64,000 nucleotides of DNA from Membranipora membranacea (lineage: Eukaryota > Bryozoa > Gymnolaemata > Cheilostomatida > Membraniporidae). The stretch lies in NCBI GenBank assembly GCA_914767715.1, contig OU612069.1, positions 15,623,387-15,687,386 of the forward strand. Reading direction: 5' to 3'. Shown one piece after another: positions 1 through 13,400 of the stretch (positions within the stretch are counted from its first letter, which is position 1; every line of letters begins with the position of its first letter). Under the pieces are notes generated by a model, which saw nothing but the letters and a program-made list of their open reading frames with translations, made no database searches and was not told the DNA's origin. A program made the translations under genes and the position numbers.

Positions 1-1150
1 GAGCTTAAATGTTAGAATCTAGGCACATAAAAAATGGCAAATCACAGATGTTTAACCTGTAAACAAGCTTATTTTATGTAAATTGCATTGTCAATAACAA
101 GGAAACGCATATTTTAACATTGGCTTATAAAGCATTCTTTTGTTTACTTTTCATCAATTTTCGCCTTTGCAAACCACATAATGAGATAGGAAAAGTACAG
201 GGCTCAATGCCAAAATCAGTTATCACGGTAGCTCAAAGCATAGTACGGCAGAAAGAGACATGATCAATTACAAAAAAAGAGTTTTTGAGGTCCCGGTTTC
301 AAAACCTGCTGAGTAGTCTGTTAAAAATTGACGTCTGTTGATCCTTTAACCATTTTCCAACCTGTCTGTTAGCTGAGACCAACATGGCGTTAACTGTGGT
401 CACTGCACCCTTTGGTCACATTAATTTCCCACCCTTCAGCCGGAGACAGACCTTGCAGTTAAAACGAAAATTACCAATAATTTATACACCAATGATCACT
501 GACTTGGTGTAGGGGCATATTCTGTTTTTATATGTAACAAGGCTGGAAGTTCCAGAAAACATTGATGGGAAAGCTGGTATATTGTTTTCTGAGATAGAAT
601 TATGTCAATGAGTGATGATATGATGTACAAATAGCTTCGTAGCTAGCCTTGCTGGCCTATACTTGCAGACAACACATATTTAATATCAGTACGGTTGTAA
701 TGGACTGACTAGTGAAGTTGAGAACAGACAAGAGCATGCACTTTTCTTCTGACTGTTGTTGGGTGGCAGTCTTCCATGCTTACCTGAATTCATCTACCTT
801 GATAGTAAATATTGTATGCTGTTTTAGGATAGTTTTGTGGTTGAGAGGGGGAGGGGGGATCGCCAACTAACCTCTTATCACTGTTTGTGGCACTGTGAGG
901 TATACAGTAAAACAGCGTCTTTATATGAGCAAGCATCATATTCACAGGATTAGTTTTAATATTTGATTATATCTATATAAAAAACCAAAACTTTAAAGTA
1001 TCAAAAAAATAATAGCCAAAACATTAATTACGCTTACATTGCAATTGATAACTTCCTTCTAATAAGTTATTTCAACTTTTCGGAAGTGCAAATTCAGACG
1101 CAAAATAAAAGTCATTATCATTATCTATTTATCTATTATTAATTATCAAA
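1..1150. other. No gene seen
   Basis: This AT-rich sequence beyond the 3' end of the receptor gene has no ORF or repeat that I can support, only a purine-rich G run near 845-860. Confidence 0.5.
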
Positions 1151-1156
1151 TTTAAT
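1151..1156 (-). terminator. Candidate polyadenylation signal (ATTAAA)
   Basis: ATTAAA on the minus strand lies 73 nt beyond the receptor stop codon, at a plausible distance. No canonical AATAAA is seen closer, so the assignment is tentative. Confidence 0.4.
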
Positions 1157-1228
1157 CACACTTTCCACACTTTGACTCTGCTAAAGTAACCCTTTTATAA
1201 AGCTAATGTGATGTCCACTTTTTCGCCT

Positions 1229-1441
1229 TCATAGTTTATTAAACTCTAACTTCTTTGGTTGCTTTCCTCTTGGTTTAGAAGATGTAGATCGTTTACCGTC
1301 TTTGACTTTAAGCTTATTTTTTCTTCTGTCAGTGATGTTTCTAACTCCCAGCTTACCCGAGTTAACCAGATTAGGGACATCAAGAAAAACTATTAATCCA
1401 ATGATACCGAAGAATGTAACTACTCCAAATGTGCCAGAAGC
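1229..1441 (-). CDS. Lectin-receptor exon 27: transmembrane helix, basic tail and stop
   Basis: The exon opens ASGTFGVVTFFGIIGLIVFL, a clean transmembrane helix continuing from exon 26, followed by a cytoplasmic tail of about 50 residues. The tail is strongly basic (DRRKNKLKVKDGKRS, KPRGKQPKK) and has no ITAM or ITIM tyrosine motif. TGA is at 1229-1231. The topology is type I. Confidence 0.8.
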   Translation of the reverse strand, partial: ASGTFGVVTFFGIIGLIVFLDVPNLVNSGKLGVRNITDRRKNKLKVKDGKRSTSSKPRGKQPKKLEFNKL

Positions 1442-4400
1442 CTGCAATACACGGAATAGTCTTATTGATCACTCGTTTATGGATATTGGTGGGTTAAACA
1501 TTACTACATTGGATCAGGTTTTTCTATATGTAAAAAATACAGAATTCTTTCTTCCCCTCTCGAATGGCTATTTATCTTGCTTGAAATTTTTGTTACAGTG
1601 AAAAATGTGACTGTCCACAGACAAGGAATAACATTTGACCATGTTAGAATATAAACGACATAGCCTGATTGAGCCAGAAACAATATAAGAATAAAGCGAG
1701 CGCATCAATTTAAGGATTTTTTTCAAAATCCCACAACCTGTAACCTTGTGTTGTACTTTTTTGAAAGCGGTTCCTACCTGAAACCTTTCTAAAATTTATG
1801 TTTTTTGGAGTGACAGATGATGCACAGATTGTTGAGAGAGGCTATAACAGCAGGTCATTCTGCTATTGCTGAGTTTTATGCTACACATTATTTATAAATT
1901 CCTTACTGCGATCACAGCCACAGGACCTTCCACAGCTGGATGTGTTTTCGCTGGAACTACCGGTTCAGTCTTTCCTTCCCTCTCTCTACCACTTGGAATG
2001 TACTCTCTTTCTGAAATAAAAATAGTAAAATCTTGGCAACAAGACTTAGCAGCTTCGCTATGGTATTTGTAAAATAGAGATAAAAGGCACAGCGTAAAAT
2101 GCTAAGCAACTAATGGTTGGATAGCTATTTTTTTCTCTTGCAAAACAATTGGGATAATAAGCTGAGTTGATTGCAGCAGGATATATTTACTAAAACTTTG
2201 ATAAACCATGAGGCAGTGATTCGAGCTATCATTTTTTGCAGGCCTTATTGGGCCCTTGTGAAACTTGTCTGCACTTCTTTTGCTTTTTGCACACTAAAAT
2301 CTTGATAAGCAGTTGCAACGGGGGAGCTGATTTATGGTAAGGCAATTATTCAAATATATATTGGCCTAAATGAAAGAGATAAACTCTAAAACCCAACCTT
2401 TACAGACAATTCCTTCTATTTCCCCAGTATCACAGTTGTGTACTACTTCCATATCAAAGTCCATAGGGCATGTGTATGAAGTCTCCTGTTGATTGGCTGA
2501 GTTAGGTCCTTGACCATCTGTTGCACGTTGAGTGGATTCATTTTCTTTATCTTTGTTCATGATGGTTTTTGCGCTGTGGCCGGATTCTGAATAAAAGCTT
2601 GAATCTTGGTCAGCTGTAAAATATTGGCATTAATTACTTAACAGCCTGCTTTACATGATTGAATCGATATTTTATTTCAACGACATAACTGCTATTCGAA
2701 TCAAACCTAGTAAACAACTTGACAGATTATTCAAATCTAAAGACTAACCTTTGCACACAGCCTGTTTTGTCTCAGCACAGTCATCGGTGCTCCATTCTCC
2801 AGAAGCTTTCTTTATGAAGATGCATTCCCCATCTGAAGTACTGTTAATTGGAATACTCACGTACTCAGAAGCTTTTTCTTGGCCATCTTTAGTTGTGTAT
2901 ATGTAAGCTGAAAAAAACAAAAATACTGCAGTCAAACAATTTTCAGCGATTGTTTATGGCTTTGAAATCGAATTTTCAATATCATTTACGGTCTTGTTGG
3001 TTCCCCTGAAAAGCCTTCATGTCCATTGGAGGGTATAGCTGTATGTTGGACACATCCAAGCTAGTCCCAGGAAATAATTTGAGCAGCGATCACCTTTGTG
3101 TCCTGTGTTTGAGCTTGTTGTTGAATTTGTCTGCTGAAAACTGTTGGTTGTCAAAATCACATAAGGATGTTCAGAATTGTACCAATCCAGAGTCTCGCGC
3201 TTTTTCCTCTCTGCGTTATCCATGTTCCTCATCACGATACCGCCTATTTCACCCTCAAACTTCCTCATGTGTTTCATACCAATTTGGGTGGTCATATCGC
3301 TTTTCAGTGATGCTGAAGTGGAAAACACACTAGGTGAGGTCAGTCTCTGGTGTTCAGATGTGATCGGGATTTCTGAAGTTGAACCATGACTTGCCGATGG
3401 GAGGTCTGAATTCGCCGGCAATGTACTCTGGCCGTTCACGGTTGGGCTCTGGCTTTCTGTCCTTGTGCTCTGGATATTTGAGGTTGGGGTTTGGATTTCT
3501 GAGGTTGAACCTTGGTCTGCTGTTGTTTGGTTCAGGCTTGATGAAATCGTACTCTGGTTTTCTGACGATTGACTGTAGTTTGCTGATGTTGTGCTCTGAA
3601 TATCGGAGGTTGCGGACGTTATGCTCTGGCTTTTGGATGCTGTACTCTGGTTTGCTGTTGTATTGCTCTGGGTTGCTGCTGTGTCCTGGCTTTCTGAAGT
3701 GAAATTTGGGTTGACTGATGTTGTGCCCGGACTTGCTGGTGATGATGTCTGTGTTTCTGAGTTTGTGCCCTGGCTTGACGACATAGTACTCTCATTTCCT
3801 GATGTTGAATTATTGGAGGTTGGAATACCTGTTGATGTTTCACTACCAGGATGATAAGTGACATTCAGATTTACAGCAACTGTCCCGGAGTCGGTTGTCG
3901 ATGCCGGGGCTGAAGCAGATTTGGAGGGGCTTGCAGAACTTCCAGGTACAGAAGTTGGAGACGATGTGTTTACCGATACATCAGCTGTCGCTGAAAAAAA
4001 TTACAAAAATTTAGCCAAAATCTTATATCAAATGTACATTAGTATTCCAATCAGTCTGTATTTTCAACAATTCAAGAGAACTAAAATTTGAATTGTATTC
4101 AAATTGTATTCATTTGATTAAAGGGAAAAGAATTCAGTCATTTGGAAGTCTTTAACAATTCTCAAATAAAAACATGCAAGCTATAATTTCAGGATTAAAT
4201 TTTCAAAAACAGGGATATAGTGCCTAAGTGTACTGACTAACTCTGACCAACATCAACCAACTCATACCAGTTCTTACCGATGCTTACCAATTCGTACCAT
4301 CTATGCCAATTCTTAGCAACTCTGACCAAGTCTGATCAACTATTTCCAACTCTCACCAACTCTTACCAACTCTTACCAACTCTTACCAACTCTTACCAAC

Positions 4401-7400
4401 TCTAACCAACTCTTACCAACTCTTACCAGCTCTTACTCACTCTTACCAACTCTTACCAACTCTTACCAACTCTTACCAACTCTTACCAACTCTTACCAAC
4501 TCTTACCAACTGTTAATAGTCTAGCTAAGTCCATGGCAATTATTATCTTGAGCACATTTGAATAATATTATTACAGACCACCAGCATTGTAAAACAAATC
4601 ATAGGTTTACCTGTAGCTTCAGTATCGTTTCTAGTCACACAGACGAAATTCCGCGGACGCTTGCAGCGACTCTCAGAAACGATGTATTCCTGTTTAAGTC
4701 GTACAGTAACACAGTCTGAAAAATATATAAGTTATCATAACCAATTACTTTAAGCATACTGGGATCATGGTTCAACAGCTACTTGAGATGTGAAAAATAC
4801 CACAAACTTGTAGGTTCATTCATCTTTTTTGACATTTTTTTAACGAGATGTCAAAAGAGACTGTAATCAAAATAGTCCTCACTTTTCTTTCTGCGATAAT
4901 TAGCTGCCGATTCGGTTGTTGGAGAGCCAGAATTTTGTGGTGTTTGTTGGCTTTCTGTAGTACTAGTTGGTTGTGTTGTTTCTGATGGAGTAGCTGTTTC
5001 CGAGATGAATCTTGATTGCCAGAATTTTGGACGTATTCCAAAATCCAGCTTTTGTGATCTGCAAATAAATAGTTGCAGAAAACTGCATCTCATGTATGCA
5101 AAAAATGCATGATAGATGAGAGCAAACCATAGAATATATATATATTATATATAAAAAAAAAGAGGGAGGAATCAGAAAGAAACCAAAATTTTTGTTTTAA
5201 TGGCATATCAACTTGTTTGGATGATCCCATCTCAGGTGAACTGTCTTTTAGCCTTGAGCAATTATTTTGGTATTTCTTTTCTTAGCTCAAAATCATACAT
5301 TGATACTAACAGAGGAATGAAGACAGTTTCATTGTAGTTCTCCCACATATTCTCTCCCTCCCCAAGGCACATGCTACTTGCGTCATTGTAGGTAAGTTTA
5401 AGGTTTAATATAGTGTACATGTTAGAATCCTCTCCTTGTTCCAGCCAGCCTAAAATAACATGTTAGATGTATCTTGATCTGTCGACTATATGCAACCAGG
5501 TTGGTCACTAGTCTCTATATGAGGAGTGAAATGCAATCCATCACAAGGTGCTATCATGTATTTCCTTGCAAGGTGTATCATGCATAGATGCAAGCAAACT
5601 AGGGGCTTTGAAAGTCTGGTTTTTAAAGACTAACACAGAAGTTGTAGAGGATTTTAAGGGGGTTACCCTAAGGCTGCGATACCCGCCACTGCAACCACGC
5701 ACATTGTCTATTTATACCAAGTAAGCCGACTCTCTCCAAAGAGTACACCGACTCTATGTTAGTGGGAATGTAACGAATACGCCGACTCTATCTTGCCTGG
5801 GAATATACCGAGTACGCCCACCCTATCTTATCCGGAAATATCATTGACCTGGGGGGGGGGGCGGTGAGGGGAGAAATGGACAAAGATGGTAGCCTTTTTC
5901 ATCTGTCAAGTTAAATTGGGGGAGGGATATAGAAAAGGTAGTGACCCTATTTATCTGGCAAGACAATTGGGAGGGGAGGGATATGTACAAATCTAGTGAT
6001 CTTATTTATCTGGCAAGGCAAATGGGTGGCGAGGAATATGGACAAAGATGGTAACCCTATTTATATGGCAAGACAATAATGGGAGGGGAGGGATATTGAC
6101 AAACCATTAACTTATTCATCCGGCTAGATAAAAGGGAGGGAATGGCCCTGGGTTATAACTACCTGTGCATGATAGCTGGGAGGATAACTTGGACTGGATT
6201 TCAGGTCAATGGTTACAGTGGTGCAATGGGGACTTTCACTTAGCCTTAGATGCACTCACTTGAGTATTCACAAATGTAGTTTGCTTGCAGATCACAGTCC
6301 AGCATGTACCAATCAGTTTTTCCCTCCAGTAGTCCAACACAAAGGAGATTTTGAGATAATCCAGATTCATCTGAAATGGTCATATTATGAATGTGACATT
6401 TGATAACCTTTGGGAAACATACTAGCACACATCGCAGCAAAAAAACAGCACCCATCTTTGCCATCAAGGCAAGTTTATAGATATTGAATGTTATTTAAAT
6501 GCTACCTAGGGACCAAAGCAGTCTGGCAGCTAGTCCTGCAGTACCCCCTTTTTTTTCTACTTTGAGGTATTAAGCCCAATAAAAGAAAACTTCGAACAAA
6601 TTTTTTAAATTACTTTTTTTCACATATATTATAAACAAAATGAATTTTCATTGTCAGGGCACATTTCACAAAATAGGGAAGAATTAACAGTTTTCTGAAG
6701 CAGATAGAAGGGGTAGCTTATTGGGATTGGCTAGGCATGATTAAATATTAGATGAGAAATGGAAGGAGGAGGGCAGTTTTCAAAATTATACATAATTCTA
6801 GCCCAAAAATGCCATGAAATTTAAACAGTTTAAAATATTGCATATCTACTGCAAAACTAGGTACCATACTACAATTGGTTTGGTCTTTCTTAAGTCTTTT
6901 GAATAATTGTTTGATGCAATAATCGAACATTAGAAGCCTCAGTCAACCACAAACATTTCAAAGTGACATAATGATCCTAAGTGGGGAAACCTCTTACCAC
7001 GATAAATATCCCATGCCAAGAAGAGCTTTGCAATGTTTCCATATACACACCTTACATAAATTGATCAAAAGAAACTGCCTGACTATAGCATACATTGGTC
7101 CTTCTGTAGTCATGAGATCTTAGGGTTTTATCCTCACTACCAATCCAATAATACAAATATTGGCTTATTTGGATGTAGCCTAAATCCCTGCTGTTATATC
7201 CATACTATATACATACGCACATAGCATTGATTACTTACTGAATATGGACTGGTAGTAATCTGGGATTTTTGTGCCGTATGTATCTACAAGTGTTTGTGTT
7301 GTCTGATTGTAGTGAAGTCCAATCCACATGTGAGCGATCGAGTTTACTCCCATATAGCTAAGGTGGAATTAATAAATGTCATGCACTTATCTTGAACCAA

Positions 7401-10400
7401 GGAAATATGACCTTGAACTTTATATTCTAACCACTCAAAGTGGGGGACACAATGGGACCCCTCTATATGCGACTATGTTTTACATTAATCATATTTGCAA
7501 GTGATACAGATACAATAACACAGCATAAGACAGTGTGCACAATGTTTGAGGACTTACTTAAGGGTTCTAGTGAGCCAGGAGTGGCAGATAATTATCCTCT
7601 TGTCTCTCCCAGCGATTTATAAATTTCGGTGATTTAAATATTCTGGATGTACAAGCATATTGACAGCCCTTTGCCAGTAAATAGAAATATGGCTATCTAC
7701 TTTTGATATAGGGCAAATTTCATAAATTAACTCTCAGAGTTGAGTATCATACCAGTAACAAGTGACAGTTGTGTGAAATATTGAATTTGATGTGAGATTG
7801 ATGTTGAGTAACTAAATGGGAGCACTTGCATCAGCTTGTCATTGATACCTTGATACGATGAGGCTGGACATGACACTCTTTGGATACCAAAAAGAGACAT
7901 TCCTGTCACCATCAGACTGCTCTTGGCATGCAACAACAGCGCTTTGCCAGCTTTGTGTTTCATTACTCTCATCCAATCCGACTGAAACCAAGAATTGAAA
8001 ATAAAGGTAAATCGAGATCAGGGTTGTATCAGAAAACTGCAATCATTCTGCGCATTATGATGTCACAGTCTCCCGAAAGTGCCTGATTCTTGTATTGTAC
8101 TTCCGGCAGACTGTGACAAAATAATGCAGAGAATTGGAATTACCTTCACCTTATGGGAGGCATTTTGTCCACCATCAAAAATCCATGCCAAGTAGAGTCG
8201 TGTTGAATTTTTTCACCATGCAAATCTGACATTATCATAAGAAACCCTGACCATAACATGCATTGGTCTTTTGGTAGTCTTTGATGCGTCATTTTTTGTA
8301 AAGGGTTTTGTTGACAGTGTTTGAACACCGTGTGATCATACTAGAGCGCCAAAGTTCACAAAACTGAAAACTTGTAGTTCACAAAGCAATACTCATTTGG
8401 TAACTTTACCGTCAGCCAGAGAAGCGGTTGTGGTCACATCATCCTGAGATGTAACAGTACTGTTAATCTCTGAAGATTCGGCTGTTGTCTCAATAAAATA
8501 TGTTGTAAATATTGCTGTAGAGGAGTCAAACAGAGAAGAGACACACAAAAGAGTAGCAGTATAAGAGCACTCTGTGATGGTGTTCTCTTGCTCCATGACA
8601 TTGTGAACCCAACAATCTAAAAAAGTAGATCCAACTTAATTGAAGGGACATCTCATTTTTTTATAGTTATTCCAATGATTGTTTGCCACTTATGTTTGCA
8701 AAACCTTTGCGAACCCCTTGTGAAACCGTATGAAGATTTGACAAGCATTCCAGCTGTGCAGTGAATACTTAGTAACTTTCCAACAAGAACTTAGAGAGAG
8801 GACAATAATGGTCTCATGCAAACCCATTTTTGGTTTCACTGACAAGTTCGTTTGATTCTAAACATAATTTCCTTTTATCCCTTATTGGTCTATTATATTT
8901 AAATCGAAAATAACACTCTGTGTTGCTACTTACCATTGTTCAACAGATCAACTTTGACCCATATGTAATGGGCATATAAATTATCTCTCTCCAGTTGGAT
9001 TACCCTATGGAAAAGAATGCATACAATTCAGCTTGATTTTGACCATTCTACTGTGGCCAGACCAGGTATAATAATCAAATACCTTCACAGAGCATAGTAA
9101 TACCATTCATGTGGTTCTTCTGCCCTTGACTAGACAATTTTAGCATGATTGTTCACGTGGTATGATATGCTTCAAATTCTGACAATTTGTGACATACTTA
9201 CGCCTGTTTTGCTGCTTCGATATCATCATCAGGCTGGTATAGTTCCATACCTGAGTTAGCACAGTGTTTCCATGCGTCAGAGGCGGTTAGTTTCGTGTTT
9301 ATGTACGTCAGACTTACATTCAAACCTGATTGTGGGACTTGAATGAAGAATGCGCCACCTGGGTAATTCAGTTAGAAATTTAGAAGCATAGAAATGATAA
9401 AAAAACATGAATATACTCGCAAATTAGCAAATTCAAATACACAAACAGACATTAGTACCGAAATAACGGACATAATGCTTATGTTAATTGGAAATTAAGA
9501 TCAAGGTCAAATTCATGTACTTTGATTGAATGAGATTATAGCTCATAGGTTTGAAATATAGCAACAACAAAATATTCAAATATTCTCACCTTTCGGGGAT
9601 GACACATCACAAAAGACGCTGCTTTTATTGACATAACTACAATCCGTCTCAGCTGTTTCTTGAGTTTCAAAATCAAGCAGTGAACACGCTAAAACAAACA
9701 ACTTGACCAATTATTTTAAGATGTGAGCGTAAAACAAAACAAACATTAGGGGGGAAATCCCATTTTACAACTTCACAGCAATGGCTGAGGAAGAGGTTAA
9801 CCTGATAAATCGCTAATAAAAGAATCATTGCTTGTCTTGTCAAGCATCTTGGAGTGTTAAAACTCGTCAGTTATTACAGCGCCTTAAATAAAACCGCTTT
9901 TTTTCCCACACAACAGCAGGAAACTAAAATCTTGTCAACTAGGTTCAGTACCCCAGGTATATACTCTACATCATAATGATGATCATGGACCCCAATTATT
10001 GCAAACGGATTTCGATGGCTCACAATGTTTAAATAAGTATCCTTTGCCTGTTGTGAATTTAGAGAGTTGTGTGGGCTTGTTATAGCAGAAATGACTTAAT
10101 GAGGGGACAAATCCTTGTTAGTACTATGACAAAAATAATCACATCACTTTAAAACTCTTGCACAAAAAAGCATCAACTTACTTCAAATACAATCCTGTTG
10201 GATTATTCCCTGTACACTGGTGTGAAGGCATCACTTGAGTCTGAATACTTAATTTTGCCCTAACCAATTATACGATGTGCACAATCTCGTCTTCCGAAAG
10301 GAATTACAGAAAAGTGCGTTGTTTTTAACTCAGCTATCAAAATTATATTATTTAGTTGGCTGTGGATCAGAGAAATGTTTTTGATTCTTTTTTGTTGGAC

Positions 10401-13400
10401 TTTCCGCCCAGGAGTTAGTTTTAGCCTTAGAGTACTGCTACTGCTTGGGGCCAACTTATTCAACCCATCAATTATTATTAGAATGATAAAATACTTACAT
10501 GATTTATCTAAGTCAATGGTTGTCCAAGTTGAATCTGCATTGTAGTTCTCCAAATATGACTCCATGAACGAAAATCTAATAACAAAAACAGATTACAGAC
10601 GGTGATAGCAGTGCACACTGCTGGCTCAGATGGAATATTTCTACGGTTCAGTCAGTTTATAAGCTGAAATGCCACAGCCAGGCACTATGATGTTATAAGA
10701 TATGAGATTCTGACAATAAGAGTTTTGCTCAAGGTATTTTCGATATTAGCATCTAGGATCTGGCTCACTTAAAGCTATCCTTCTTTGTTATCCTTTTTCT
10801 ATCCTTAAAATACAACTTACATTTTCATTGAAATATCCGGATCAGTAGTCTGATACATCGATAGGTGACTGCTATTACATCTAGCTATGGCCTCCTGTGC
10901 TGTAAGCAGCTCATCAATGAAAACAAGGCTAAGGTGAGGAGTGCCTGGAATCGGTATACTGATGTGTGCGACCTGATCTGCGATGTAAATAAGGTAAACA
11001 AGTAGTTAATTATCATGGTAGCAATATGAAAATCAGTGCAAAGTATTAGCCATCAGCCATATACTGCAGTGAGGCGGATCCACATCAAATTTGACCTACA
11101 GATTGCATGACATGCGGGCTACAGAGGTAACTTTGGTCATATGAAGAGTGAACCCAAATCTTACTTCTCCAGATTTTATGCTTCCACCCGAATCTTTAGT
11201 TTTTGTTTACCCTTGTCTGATTATAGCAATATTGAACTTGTGGTTGCAAGCTTATAATTTTGACACCAAGTACCTGCATGCATGGTACTATAATTATGGT
11301 AATGGTGAATTTGTATTCAAAATGAAAGCAAAATTTATCTCATTGTCAAAAGATAGTTCTAGGGGAATTCTTCTCATGTTAAGGGTGTATTGCAATCACA
11401 TTCACAATTGTTAATTCACAATTCATAAAGGAATAATTACATACATGTTTTTGGCGACGCTGCTAACCGGTTGTTTTTATGAGTGTCCTTCATTGCTGCC
11501 ACAAAAGATTGGGCCAATTACATCTTGAACATCATAACATGTACCCATAGAGTTATTATATACTCTAGAGTGGACAATGTGTACAAAAATAGCATCAGTT
11601 TTTGTCCTACTTAATTATTGCGAAATCCTTGACGCGACGCAATCTGGTTGTGCATGGCCAGTGCCTGTATCATATAATTTATCATTGAGAATTTAGGAAT
11701 TTGGTATGAATATTTAAGTTTTAGAGCACTTAAAGCCATTTTTTCGGAAAAATTTCCATGGCACACTATGTGGAACACTTGTAGGTATTTTCACTTGCAG
11801 CCATTGGAAAATTTGTCTATGCTTTCCCATGAAAATAAGCCAAAGCCCCAACCGCAAACACATCATTGTGCTGAAAATAGATTACCGGGCTAGTTTGTTT
11901 TTTCTACTGCCACTTGCCAGCCATATAAGCTGTGTCCTGTCCTCTTACTCATATGTTACACATCCAATGGGTTTGTTTTATTTTTGATTAAATGATGTAC
12001 GAGTAGCCTGTGAACAAGTGATCGGAGGTGTAAAAGTTTGCAGCTTGCCTCATTTTCAGTCACAGTGTACATAATGTCAAGATTCAGATTTGCTCTCCAG
12101 ATAACATTACTTTATTGAGGGTATTATTATAAGCTTTTTTGTTTCTTATGTCAAGTAAGATCAATTAAGATTGGTGCTAAAATCAGATGTGGTGTTACTG
12201 TCAGTCCTCATTGCTCATAAGATCACTTTCTGGTTGCCTCTCTTATATTTTTATAGCATCAATTCATTTTTGACAGATAATCACAGCTGTATGAAATGCT
12301 ATGGTCATTTCAAAGGATTGAACACTACTACACTAATCCCCCTTCCCTCAAAACTATGCAAACAAATACACACGTATAAGTCAACTGCCAGCAAGTTTAC
12401 TGGAGTATACAAAATATTATGTATGATGCTGTAGATGCCATCTCAACCAATTTACAAACACAAACCAACAACCATAGTCATAATAATCACACCAGAAAAC
12501 TGTATCAAACATCCACAACGACCGCTCTGAAGCAAATGGTCCCTTATTTCAAGTATGGTGAGAAATCAGAAATATCCGTCCACTTAAAATGTCACATTAG
12601 TGAGTGTTTGTTCTGTAAAATCTGGAGTCAGTCTGGATAGGTATGTATGTGAGTTTTCCATTCAAAGGTTAACTTGATACTCAGCGACGTTTGTTACAAA
12701 ATACATTCATTTATATGCTTTCAAAACCTGCTGTGTATGGTTGAATGGTTTTACGAATTCAAAAACTAGAGGACACCACCGGGGAGGAAATTTAGAGCTT
12801 TAAATGACATAGACAAATCTAAACGCCGAATCTTAGTCAGAACCGTATGTAAATTGCTTCTGCAAATGACGGAACTTAGTAGCCGACTTTTAACCTCCGG
12901 CCAGTTTTTCCACAAGCTATGTGTACAGCTTATACTGAACAAATAACATTAACTCACTTGATGGATAACATATGAGTAAAAGAGACAGAATCCAACTTAT
13001 GGTTGAGAGAAACGTGGAAAAAAACAAGCTAGCCTGGTAATTTTCTTGCGGTTGGGGTTTTGGCTTATTATTTTTCATGGGAAAACATAGAACAATTTTT
13101 TCCAATGGCTGCAAGTGAAAATACCTACAAGTGTTCCACATGGTGTGACATGATAAATTTTCCAAAAAAATGGCTATTAGCGATCTAAAACATAAATTTT
13201 CATGCTCAATTCCTATATTCTCAATGATAACTTATATGATACAGGCACTAGCCATGCACAACCAGATTGCGTCGCGTCATGAATTTCGGAATAATTAAGT
13301 AGGACGTTTTGAGCACTGCATTGTCCACTCTAGAGTATATAATAACTCTATGCATGTACCTGGCATACATGAAAGTTCTTGAATCTCAATGAATTGAGAA

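Noticed and set aside
3019-3854. Plus-strand frames opposite the mucin exon
   Set aside because: They are mirror images of the low-complexity minus-strand exon, and lack splice sites and protein-like composition. The minus frame has matching splice junctions on both sides.
4820-5041. Alternative frame over exon 21 (NSGNQDSSRKQLLHQK)
   Set aside because: It would need a phase-1 acceptor from exon 19, skipping the good CTLD exon at 5299-5449. The phase-2 frame gives a Ser/Thr linker and RRKK and connects both neighbours.
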